Shown: positions 16,314 to 28,200 of the stretch, piece after piece
How the letters are laid out: each line of letters begins with the position of its first letter
Numbering within the stretch: position 1 is the first letter of the stretch
NCBI GenBank assembly: GCA_963736695.1
Contig: CAVTPU010000001.1
Coordinates: forward strand, 558,001-622,000
DNA length: 64,000 nt
Direction: 5' to 3'
From: CAVTPU01 sp963736695
Lineage (GTDB): Bacteria > Actinomycetota > Actinomycetes > Mycobacteriales > Micromonosporaceae
Translations under genes and position numbers: made by a program
Notes under the pieces: generated by a model
Seen by the model: the letters and a program-made list of their open reading frames with translations, nothing else
Database searches by the model: none
What the model was told of the DNA's origin: nothing

Positions 16314-17759
16314 CTAGCCGGCAATACGCAACGGCCTCATCCAGTCGGGCCGTCGAACATGGCGTGGCCGATGATGCGCCCGGCGCCGGCCCAGGCCCTG
16401 ACTCCACTCGGCACTAGTGATCATGCCGTGGGCCTCTTCGCGGGAAACCGGTCGGCCGAAATGCCAGCCTTGACCCGTGTGACAGCCAAGCTCTCTCATA
16501 AGCTTCGCTTCGCCCTCGGTTTCGATCCCCTCCGCCGTCACCGCCAAATCAAGACTTTGCCCCAATGCGACCACCGAGCTAAGAAACTCCCTTCCCCGTC
16601 GCTCACGCCGGTGGGCAAGACGCCGGACAAAACTCCCATCGAGTTTCAAGCCATGCAAGGGAAGCGCGGGTAAGGCAGCGAGATTCGCGTATCCGGTTCC
16701 GAAGTCATCGAGGACAACACTCACACCAAGGTCCGCCAAGTCCCGTAGCACCTTCACGCCATCTTTACTCACGTCGATCGCCGACCGTTCGGTGATCTCC
16801 AGATGCAGAGCATGTGAGGGAAGCCCCGAATCAGCAAGAGCACCGGTCACCGTGTCTAACAACCCGGGCTGGGCGATTTCTGGAACAGAAAGGTTCACAC
16901 TCACAAACGGCCGACCCGACTTCGCTCGTGGCCACCTGGATGCCTCGCGACAGGCGTCTCTCAACAACGCGGCTCCGAGATCTACGATGAATCCGCTGCC
17001 CTCCGCCCAGGGGATGAATGTATCGGGGGGAAGTAGACCGAACTGTGGATGCTGCCACCGGACCAGCGCCTCAAATCCAACAATGGAGTTGTCGTTGAGG
17101 TTCACCAGCGGCTGGTAGCGAAGGATGAACTCGTTCTGCCGAAGCGCGTTGGGAAACCTCTCGGCGAGACTCTGATGAACTGTTTCCGCACCCAGACTGA
17201 CCGTCTCGAAGATCCTGCATTGACTTCGGCCCGCCCGTTGCGCTGTTTGCAGCGCGACGTCGGCGGAGTATAGAAGTCGTGCCACATTCGCATCTGCGGC
17301 CAGGCACGCGACTACACCCGCGCTAGCCGTGATTCGAATCTCCTGGGAGCCTACGCGGACGACGTTGTCGAGGGCGGAGAGCGCGTTCTCCGCCAGGTTT
17401 CGCCCATCCTCACTCGAGGCGTTTCCTAGGGCGACAACGAACTTGTCCGTCTCGAGTCGAGCAAGCAGACGATCCTGGTCTCGCGCCAGACGCCGCAGGC
17501 GGTCCACCGCTCCTATGCGCAACGTATCGGCGACTTCTTTTCCAAGGAACTCCTCTATCAGGTGAAGATTGTCGATGTTAATACAGCAGACGACGATCCG
17601 ATCGCCAGGCCTTCGATTGGCCACAATGCGATGAAGCCATGCAACCAACGCGTTCTGGCTTGCAACGCCGGTGAGCGGATCGATGTCGGCGCTCGACTCG
17701 CAGGCACGAATCGGCGACAGATTCGATCCAATGCTTCGCGCCATCGTGGTGGCAGTCAA
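16314..17759 (-). CDS. EAL-domain phosphodiesterase with degenerate GGDEF
   Basis: A protein of 481 residues from a TTG start at 17759, which has a perfect AAGGAGG box with a 7-nt spacer. A much longer frame upstream has no such support. The GGDEF domain (about 20-180) has RLETDKF (101-107) where RxGGDEF should be, so it cannot make c-di-GMP. The EAL domain (about 200-445) keeps EAL (230-232), ITER, DDFGTGY (351-357), LKLDGSF and AEGIE, the residues needed to hydrolyse c-di-GMP. There is no membrane or sensor domain. It probably forms an operon with the small membrane protein 110 bp upstream. Confidence 0.88.
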   Translation of the reverse strand: MTATTMARSIGSNLSPIRACESSADIDPLTGVASQNALVAWLHRIVANRRPGDRIVVCCINIDNLHLIEEFLGKEVADTLRIGAVDRLRRLARDQDRLLARLETDKFVVALGNASSEDGRNLAENALSALDNVVRVGSQEIRITASAGVVACLAADANVARLLYSADVALQTAQRAGRSQCRIFETVSLGAETVHQSLAERFPNALRQNEFILRYQPLVNLNDNSIVGFEALVRWQHPQFGLLPPDTFIPWAEGSGFIVDLGAALLRDACREASRWPRAKSGRPFVSVNLSVPEIAQPGLLDTVTGALADSGLPSHALHLEITERSAIDVSKDGVKVLRDLADLGVSVVLDDFGTGYANLAALPALPLHGLKLDGSFVRRLAHRRERRGREFLSSVVALGQSLDLAVTAEGIETEGEAKLMRELGCHTGQGWHFGRPVSREEAHGMITSAEWSQGLGRRRAHHRPRHVRRPDWMRPLRIAG

Positions 17760-17869
17760 GAGATCGCCTCCTTGGGTCGATTGAGATGGCGGGCGGTGTG
17801 GCTCGTGGCGGCCCACCGCCACGAGCCACGAATGGACGCGCAAGTTGGAACCCATGCCCGAGCTAGGAG

Positions 17870-18319
17870 TCAGCGGCGTCGAGGTGACCAGTGCATGAGC
17901 GCGCCGACCCCAATGCAGAGAATCATGAATTCCGAGCACAGTCCGAAGAACAGCTCCGTCTGCGCTGGACTGTGAGAGAAGAACAGCACCAGCGGAATCG
18001 TGACCCCGGCCATGACAGAGCACACCAGCACTACGGTCAGAGTCGAAGCGAGGCTCCCGATGCGCCCGCCTACGGTGTGTTTCAACCGAATCCGGAGGGG
18101 CCAGAGCTGCGCCTCGCACTCCACAACGGACTGCTCGGGACGCGGGTCTCGAGTGACGGTGATGCGAGAGGCTTCGGATGGCTCTTCTTCAATGATCTCA
18201 AGCCGCTTGGCGGGGCGTCCGCGCTTACGCGTCAGCCGAGCGACCTTCGCTGCCGGGCTTGGTGTGCTCTGCGCTGGATCGGCCGCGAGGTTCATTCCCG
18301 TCAGGGTGTTTTTCTGCAT
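17870..18319 (-). CDS. small two-helix membrane protein with AT-hook-like motif
   Basis: A protein of 149 residues. The polar N-terminal part has a basic RKRGRPAKR segment (31-39), whose Arg-Gly-Arg-Pro core matches the AT-hook motif that binds the minor groove of A/T-rich DNA. Two transmembrane helices lie at about 88-114 and 122-142, and the protein ends in Arg-Arg-Arg. I do not recognise a family. A membrane-bound DNA tether is conceivable, but the basic patch could equally be a topology signal. The EAL gene follows on the same strand. Confidence 0.6.
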   Translation of the reverse strand: MQKNTLTGMNLAADPAQSTPSPAAKVARLTRKRGRPAKRLEIIEEEPSEASRITVTRDPRPEQSVVECEAQLWPLRIRLKHTVGGRIGSLASTLTVVLVCSVMAGVTIPLVLFFSHSPAQTELFFGLCSEFMILCIGVGALMHWSPRRR

Positions 18320-18656
18320 CGTCCGTCCTTGCCGGGATCGTGTTGGCTACTGAAGTTGTGCCGAAGGTCGAGGATCAGGTCTCGCGGAATCTTACGTCTT
18401 GTAGCTGAATATTCCTAACCATCTCATGTGATCAATACACGCACGAAGCCTGCATAAAAGATCAAAGAGCGCGGCCATTGCGCTTCTTGCACCATCGGCC
18501 CTGGTAGGAGGCGTTTTCCTTGATCGAACCTGTCGTAATACTGACGTATGCATGATGTGCAGATTATGTTACGATCGATAAGCTAGTCATTACGCAGCGT
18601 CACATGACTGATCGCTCGGTGAGCGGAAGTCCACCGCTTCTGGAGGGAGCACCAAC
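18320..18656. other. 337-bp A/T-rich divergent promoter region
   Basis: This stretch is clearly poorer in G+C than its surroundings (for example around 18390-18460 and 18530-18600). It separates the divergent membrane-protein and RHH genes. It probably holds both promoters, and an RHH binding site is possible. I found no ORF or convincing repeat. Confidence 0.5.
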
Positions 18657-18995
18657 ATGCGGCAGACTGCCGAGTCCGCACTCGGAAAGCCAACAAGGCA
18701 AACCCATCGATCCCTGACCGACGCCTCACGGCGGCTCGGCGGCACGCAAGATCCCGTTGAACCCCCGCTCGGGCCGCCGAGCGGCAGCGGCCTCACTCGG
18801 GTGACCGTCAATCTCAACCGCCAGGCGGTTGAGGCGCTTGAAGCGCTCAGCGAGACCACCGGTTACTCGAAGACCGACACGATCAATCGGGCCCTTCAAG
18901 TCTATGCGGTTATTCAGGACATCATGGATCGCAATGGTGGCAGTCTTAACATTACCCATGACAACGGGCAGTCCGAACGCATTCACATTGTCTGA
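18657..18995 (+). CDS. ribbon-helix-helix domain protein
   Basis: A protein of 112 residues. A disordered N-terminal part (1-46) is followed by an RHH/CopG-type fold (48-83): the strand TRVTVNLN, then two helices around SETTGYSKTDTINRAL. This is a dimeric DNA-binding fold used by antitoxins and small repressors. No toxin gene follows, and a strong hairpin comes just after the stop. GGAGGGA lies 7-8 nt upstream of the ATG. It may regulate the divergent membrane-protein/EAL operon. Confidence 0.75.
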   Translation: MRQTAESALGKPTRQTHRSLTDASRRLGGTQDPVEPPLGPPSGSGLTRVTVNLNRQAVEALEALSETTGYSKTDTINRALQVYAVIQDIMDRNGGSLNITHDNGQSERIHIV

Positions 18996-19016
18996 GATCG
19001 CCGAGACACACTCATG

Positions 19017-19062
19017 GCGGAGCCTCCACGACGCGACCTTCCTCGTGCCGTGGAGGCTCCGC
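19017..19062 (+). terminator. strong hairpin after the RHH gene
   Basis: A perfect 14-bp stem (GCGGAGCCTCCACG pairing with CGTGGAGGCTCCGC) has an 18-nt loop. It is extended after a 2-nt bulge by ACTCA/TGAGT. It lies 21 bp after the RHH stop and before the convergent SUKH-type gene, so it probably ends transcription from the left. Confidence 0.8.
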
Positions 19063-19166
19063 TGAGTCTCCGCTGGAGGACGGAAACAACACGCACAGTA
19101 CTGAACATGTCGCTCTCCGCCAATCCTCCGATAAGCGCGTTCGGCCCATCACGATCTTCGACACCG

Positions 19167-21397
<2,231 letters not shown>

Positions 21398-21401
<4 letters not shown>

Positions 21402-24400
21402 GCCGAGACCTCGCTAAGCCAGTCGAGGGCGGCCTCTTCCTGCCATCCCCCATTGAGGCTCGCGACGTGCTGCATGCCGGCGATGAGCCGGGGGTCCTTC
21501 GGCGCGCTCTCGAGGAGGTCCCACCGCACGTCACGGCTGGGATGCCGGAGAATCTCGTCGAGACACGCGATGACCTCGTCGGTCAGCTCGCTCGCCACGA
21601 GATAGGCCACCGCCGCGTTGAGCGCGTCGCGGTCATGCCTGAGTGGCTCCTGCGGCTTTGCCGGCCGGATGACCCCGTGTACGACGGAGATGACCGCCGT
21701 TCGCGCCGCGTCGAGCTGCCGCCGTGCGGCCTCGGTGATGAGGGCAGCACGTCCGATGAGGTGTTCCTCGCCGATAGCGGCGATGAGTTCGGGGTCGCGC
21801 AGCTCCTGGGCGCGGGCAGCGTCGAAGACGGGTGCCGGTTCGAGTGGTGAGCCGATCTGGGCGAGCAGTCGGTGGGCGCGATCGCGCAGATCGAATTCGG
21901 AGAAGCGGGTGATCCAGTGGACGCAGCCTGGGTCGACGAGATCGGGAACCTCGGCGGCGATGCGCAACACTTGGTCGAGTCGCGTCACGGTGTAGGAGTG
22001 ATCCCACTGGGGACTGGTAAGGGCTTCGGCGAGCATCGCGTCGAGGTCTTCGTCGCTGTCACCGCCGGCGAAGCGGATCGCGGCTGCGCGGGCGAGAGCC
22101 GGGACCCTGTCGTCTCGGGCGCTGGTGGTGGCGGCGAGCTTCGCGAGCGCGTCGGCGCGTCGGGCCAAGGTCAGCTCACGGGCGATCAGGCCATAGCCGA
22201 AGGTGCAGTGTGTGTTGTCGTCGGCGTCGTTGGCTTCGCGGATGGTGAAGAGAAGCCCGTCGAGCACGTCGTCGGGGACGTCGCGTGGATCGTCCACTGT
22301 GGCTAGACACGCGGCGAGTGCGGCGGCTGCCGGACCGCGAACCTCGTCATAGAAGCGTTCCTGTGGCGTGATGAGAGTGGCGAGTGCGTCGACGGCCGCC
22401 GGGTCGGGCATCGCGGCGAGCGCCTCGCTGGCGGCGATAAGCAGGCCCTCCTTGCCGATGGAGTCGAGCATGTCGATCATCGGTGTCTTGATGATTATTT
22501 CGCTAATCGCGGGAATGCTCTCTCGGTCGTTGACGATGCCCAGCAGCCCGATGGCACAGCGGCGGCGGCGGTGGTTGTATTGCTCGTCGACCGCGAGCAG
22601 TGGGCGAACGGCGGGCGCGACCCGAGGGTCAAGGAGACGCAGGGTCGCGCGTGCGGGCAGCAGTTGGGCTCCGGTGTGGGCGTGAAACGTCGGCGGGTCG
22701 GCGGCGCCGTCGTATTCGTCGCCGCGCAGCAGCGCCCCCACAAGCAGCGCGTCGATGGCGTCATCGAGGTCCGGGGCGAGCAGCGCCGCAGCGGAGCTTT
22801 CTCGGCTGCGGTCCATGGCCGCGACCTCGATGACGCGCGCGATGACGGCGGCCTTCGCGGAGTCGCGGCGCAGCGCGGCGAGCACCTGCGCGTGATAGGT
22901 GCGGTCGTCGTGGTGTGCCCAGGCCCGTTCGGCGAGTTCGCGGAGACCGCTGGGGTCGGCCGGGTCGAGGTCTGCGAGGTCGGCGGCATAGCGCGCCGCG
23001 AGTTCGGCGTCGCGCTGGGAGGCCTGGACGGCCTCCTCGTCGCGTTGGGCGGCTCGGCGTGGGTCGAGGTCGAGGTCGCGGATCTGGCCGATCCAGGCCG
23101 TGATGTCGGTGATGGACCCCAGACTCGTACGGGTGCCTGTGCGAAGTTCGTCGATGAGGCGGGCACTGTCGCGGGTGAGGCGTGCCGGCGCGGTGACGCA
23201 AGCTCGCAGGTATTCGTCGAGTTCGGGTTCGTCGAAGAGGAACGCCCGCCACATGGAGTAGAGGGCGGTGGGCACGCTGACGAGACAATTCGCGACGCGG
23301 TTGGGAAGGTCGGCGGGTTCGAAGGCGGGGTTGAGCGTGTCGTAGAAATAGCTCGGGGCGTCGGTCACGCCGTGGACTCGGTCGGTCTTGAGCAGCATCT
23401 GGATCCATCGGGACCGGAAGAAGAAGAACTCACCCAACGACGGATATTGTTTCAGTGGCTCGAAGTCAGGATCTTTGTCGCCGATGGAGAAGTGCCATGT
23501 CGGGTCGACTCGACCATAGAGTGCCCGCAGTCCGGTTTGGTGCGCCTCGTCGGAGATCAGTCGACCCTCGCGAGCCTTTTCGAGGGCGGTCAGATAGACG
23601 AGGCTGGAGATCCGGTCGGCGAAGATGTCGCTGAACTGGTGGGTTTCGTGGTCGTAGTGCAGGACCTGGGGTTGAAGGGGTTCGCCGTCGTCGGTCTCGC
23701 CGGGATGGCTGGCCAGGTGATAGGTGTCACCGTTGCCTTGGCTGCCGATGTGGAAGGCGCCGCTGAATATCTCAGCGAGTCCGGTGCCGAGGTAGGCCTG
23801 TTGGTCGCGGAGCACGACGAGTTCGAAGAGGTTCTCGTCGTCGGCGACGTCGGCGAGAAGGTCGGCGTCGAGGCGCAGTTCCTTGAAGGTCGACCAGGTC
23901 TCCGCCGCAGCCGTGACGTCGAAGAATCGCCGGCATTCCTCGGGCATGGGCATGCCCCAGACGGCTTCGAAGTCGTTGGCTCTGGCTGCACCGGAAGGCT
24001 CGTCGTCCGTGAAGGTCGCGTTGAATATCTCGAGATAGTCGACCAACCCGTGGTCGAGGAACGTGTCGGGGCCAGCGGCGAAGGCGGCGTCGAGCACGCG
24101 GGCCCCGCCGAAGACGTCTTCCCGGTCGCTCCAGGTGTCGTCGCTGGCGGGTGCGAACCGCAGAATCAGGCTGTCGTCGCCGCCGATGAGCACGCCGGAA
24201 CCGAACCCGACGACGCTCCACAGCGTCTGCTTGACTCCGCTGTCGACCGGCGTGAACGTGACGCCGTCGTCGTCGGAGACGAGCAGCGTGCCCCGCCCGC
24301 CGACCGCGACGAGCCGGCCGTCGGCTATGACGGTCAGGTCTTCGATGGCCAGCGAAGTGCCCGACGCGACTCGGGTGAAGGTGTGTCCACGGTCGGTGGA

Positions 24401-25057
24401 CCGGGCGAGAAACCCGTTGTCGCCGCTAACGACGACCGCCCCGGTGGACGTCTCGACGGCTGCGGTCAGCGGGGCGGTGGCTCCGGTGTCGCGGAAGTCG
24501 ACCGTGAAGCCATCGACGCGGGCGGTAAGCCACGCGAGCCGACCGTCATCGAGCCACGCGACGAGGTGGCCACCGACGGTCGTGGCGCCGAAGACGCGGC
24601 CTCCGTAGCCGATCGTCACCGGATCGACCAGCCACTGATCGATCTCCTGACCGTCACTGCCGATGACCCGGGCGAGAAAACCGTCGTCACCCATGATCCA
24701 GAGAACCCCGTCGGGGCCGCGGTGCACGCAATAAAGACAACCCTGGATGCCCGTCTCCACCTCGGTCCATCCCACGGCCGTCGGGTCAGCGAGCGCGTCG
24801 ACGTTGCGGGTGACGGCGAAAGTGCCATATTCGCCGACGGCCGCCACCCACCCCGGGCCGAACGTCGTGCAGCGCAGCCCGGATTCGGTGGAAGCACCTT
24901 CCACGAACTTCCGCCCGGTCGATGAGAGCGTCACCAGCGGCCCGCGGGTCCCACCGACCCCGATGACACGGTCGGGGCCGACCGCGAGATGGGCGAGGAA
25001 ACCGCGATTGTCGTTGGCGCGGCCGACGACGGAGACGTCGAGGGGTTCACGGGTCAT
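21398..25057 (-). CDS. giant beta-propeller/HEAT-repeat protein, copy B
   Basis: A protein of 1219 residues. A BNR/Ycf48-like beta-propeller (about 1-330, with a STDRGHTFTRVASG blade) is followed by a middle region (about 375-620) that resembles SMI1/KNR4 domains (FEAVWGMPMPEE, GSQGNGDTYHLA). A long all-helical HEAT-like part runs from about 740 to the end. It is a paralogue of the gene at 25282-29130, aligned throughout. I chose the ATG at 25057, which matches the start of copy A. The frame above it is a livM fragment. The stop overlaps the SUKH-DUF3396 gene. The function is unknown, and a scaffold or immunity role is a guess. Confidence 0.75.
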
Positions 25058-25285
25058 GGCTGCGCAGTGTAGTCCGCGACACCGACAACGACCGTCGACG
25101 ACGAAGATCCCCCCGGCAACGAGGCCGGTCCCTTCGATGCCGGCCACGGACAGCACATCCTTGAGTCAGACCAGGAGACTCGCGCCAACCACCCACCCCA
25201 AAGGGTGCCGATGCCGCCGAGCCCGGCGAGGAACGCGGAGCAGCCGGTGAAGGTCAACGATGACCTGATCCAGTGGCGTGGTCAC
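25058..25285 (-). pseudogene. duplication scar: gene fragment fused to livM fragment
   Basis: Reading leftwards, the first 16 codons of the downstream SUKH-type gene (starting GTG at 25285, VTTPLDQVIVDLHRLL) run out of frame into sequence from the end of livM. That livM piece lacks one internal block between two GCTCGGCGGC repeats and another between two CGACGAC repeats. The bases just before copy B match those before copy A. This is the junction of a tandem duplication. Confidence 0.85.
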
Positions 25286-28200
25286 GCCGAGACCTCGCTG
25301 AGCCAGTCCAGTGCGGCGTCCTCCTGCCAACCCCACTTGAGACCCGCGACGTGCTGCATCGCGGGGATGAGCCGTGGATCTTTCGGTGCCGCGTGCATCA
25401 GGTCCCACCGCACGTCGGAGCTCGGGTGCCGGAGAATCTCGTCGAGGCACGCGATGACCTCGTCGGTCAGTTCACCCGCGACGAGATAGGCCACCGCCGC
25501 GTTGAGCGCGTCGCGGTCATGCCTGAGTGGTTCCTGCGGCTTTGCCGGCCGGATGACCCCGTGTACGACGGAGATGACCGCGGATCGCGCGGCGCTGAGC
25601 TGGCGACGAGTCGCCTCGCCGATGAGCACACCCCGGCCAACGACATGCTCGGCGATGATGCTGGCGACCAGTTCGTCGTCGGTGAGCGTCTGAACGCTGC
25701 TGTCGTCGAAGACGGGTGCCGGCTCGAGTGGCGCACCGATCTGGGTGAGCAGTCGGTGGGCGCGGTCACGCAGCGAGGACTCGGGAAACCGGGTGATCCA
25801 GTGAACGCAGCCAGGGTCGACGAGGTCCGGGAACTCGGCCGCGACACGCAGCACCCGGTCGAGCCGACCCACTGTCGCGTCGTGATCCCAGGATCGGCTG
25901 GTGAGGGCCTCGACGAGCATGGTGTCGAGATCTTCGCTGCTATCACCGCCGGCCATGGCGATCACGGCGGCACGGCCCATCGTGATGATGTCCTCGTTGC
26001 GTTTGTTGGGCGTCGCGGCGAGTTTGTCCAACGCGTGCGCCCGGCCCCGCGGCGAGAGTTCGCGGGCGACGAGACCATAGGCGAAGAGGCTGTCGAAGTT
26101 GGCGTCGTAGTTGACGTTCTCCCGCATGGTGAAGAGGAGCCCGTCGAGCACGTCGTCGGAGACGTCACGATCACCATCCACAGTGGCCAGACACGCGGCG
26201 AGTGCGGCGGCTGCCGCACCGCGTACCTTGTCGTAGTAACGCTCCTGGGGCGCGACGACGCCGGCGAGCGCGTCGATGGCGACCGGGTCGGGCATCGCGG
26301 TGAGCGCCTGGGACACGGCGTTGAACAGGCGTTCTTTGCCAATCGAGTCGAGCGAGCCGCGTATGGCACTCTTGTTGATCATGTCGACGATGGTGGCAAT
26401 GCTACCGCGATCCTGAAGCTCGCCGAGAATCGCGACAGCGCACGCACGTCGGTGGTTGTATTCCTCTTCGACCTCAAGAAGAGGACGCAACGCCGGGACG
26501 GCGCGCTGGTCGAGGAGGCCGAGTTTCGCGCGAGCGACGAGAAGATGCGCGCCGAGTTTGTGCAGAGCGCCCGTTCGGCGAGCCAAGGCGTCAGAATCGT
26601 CGTCGACGTGTTGGTAGTCGTCGTCCCGGGTGAGCGGGCCGATGAGCAGCACGTCGATCACCGGGTCGAGCTCGGGGGCGAGCGCCGTGGCGGCCTCGGG
26701 CTCAGCTCGGCTGCTCATCGCCGCCACTTCGATCACACGGTCGACGAGAGCGGCGCGACGTGGGTCACGGCACAACGTGGCGAGCACTTGGTGGTGGTAG
26801 GTCTGGTCGTCGAGGTGTTCCCACGCGAGTTGGGTGAGCAGCCGGAGGCCGTCGGGAGTGTGCGGGTCGACCTCGGCGAGTTCGGCGGCGTAGGCAGCGG
26901 CGAGTTCGTCGGCGCGGCGGGCCGCTTCGACGGCCTCTCGTTCCCGGTCCTCGGCGCGGCGCGGGTCGAGGTCGAGTGCGCGGATCTGGGTGAGCCACTC
27001 CCCCACGTCCGCGATGGAGCCGAGCCGGGTGCGGGTGCCGGCGCGCAGTTCGGTGATGAGGGCGGCACTGTCCCGGGTGATTCGAGCGGGGGCGGCGGCG
27101 CACACGGTCAGGATGTCGTCGAGCTCGGGTTCGTCGAAAATATATGCCCGCCACATCGCATAGAGCGCGGTCGGCACCGCTGCCCGGCAGTTCGCTAGAC
27201 GTTGTTCGTGGACGGCGGGGTCGATCGGTCCGTTGATGGGGGCGTGGAAAACCTCCCTCGCGTCGGCGATGTCGTGAACCGTGCCGGCTTTGAGCAGCAG
27301 TTGAATCCACCGGGACCGGTAGAAGAAGAATTCGCTGAGGGTGGTGTAGCTGTCGAGCGGTGTGAAGTCGGGGGCTTTGTCCCTGATGGAGAAGTGCCAG
27401 GTGGGCAGAACTCTTCCGTAGAGGGCGCGAAGTCCGGACTGATAGGCGGAGTCGGAGAGCAGACGTTTGTCCCGCGCGTTGCCGAGCGCGCACAGATAGA
27501 CGAGGCTGGCGACGCTGTCGGCGAAGATGTCGCTAAATCCGTGAGCATCGTGGTCGTAGTGAAGGACCTGCGGACGGCGCGGTTGATCGTCGTCGTCGGT
27601 GCCGGGGTAGACGGCGAGGTGATAGGTGTCGCCGTTTCCTTGACTGCCGATGCCGATGGCGCCGGAGAAGAGTTCACCGAGTCCGGTGCCGAGGTAGGCC
27701 GGCTGGTCGCGGAGCATGACGAGCTCGAAGAGGTTCTCCGACTCGGGAAGATTCGGCAGCAAGTCATTGTCGAGCCGCAGTTCGTTGAATGTGGACCAGG
27801 TGTTGACGCCGCCCGAGAGAGCGTGCAGGAATCTGCGCATCTGGTCGGGCAGCGGCATGCCCCAGTTGGCTGCGAAGTCGTCGGCGTCGCCGGGCAGGCT
27901 AAGAAGGCGGTAGGCACGTTTCTGCTGTCGAGCAACCTCGGGGTCGCGCGGACCGTAGAACTGCGCGAAGCGTTTCTCCTCTTCGTCGTCGACATCGACC
28001 CCAGCGTCGATCGTCTCGATGATCGACGCGCTGACCGGTGTGGGGTCCGGGTCGGGCTCATCGTCGAGTTCTGGGCGCGAATAGTCGGGACAGACCGCGG
28101 CGAGATAGTCGAAGAGGCCCTCGTCGAGGAACGCCTCCGGCCCGCTGGCGAAGGCAGTGTCAAGCACACCACTGCCACCGAAGACGTCCGCTCGATCGAA

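Noticed and set aside
16314..18119. 601-codon version of the EAL gene
   Set aside because: The upper 120 codons overlap the small membrane-protein gene, look like shadow sequence, and end at a TTG with a perfect ribosome site.
25166..25450. 94-codon minus-strand ORF in the duplication scar
   Set aside because: It is a fusion of another gene's first 16 codons with out-of-frame livM sequence, preceded by shadow of the giant gene.
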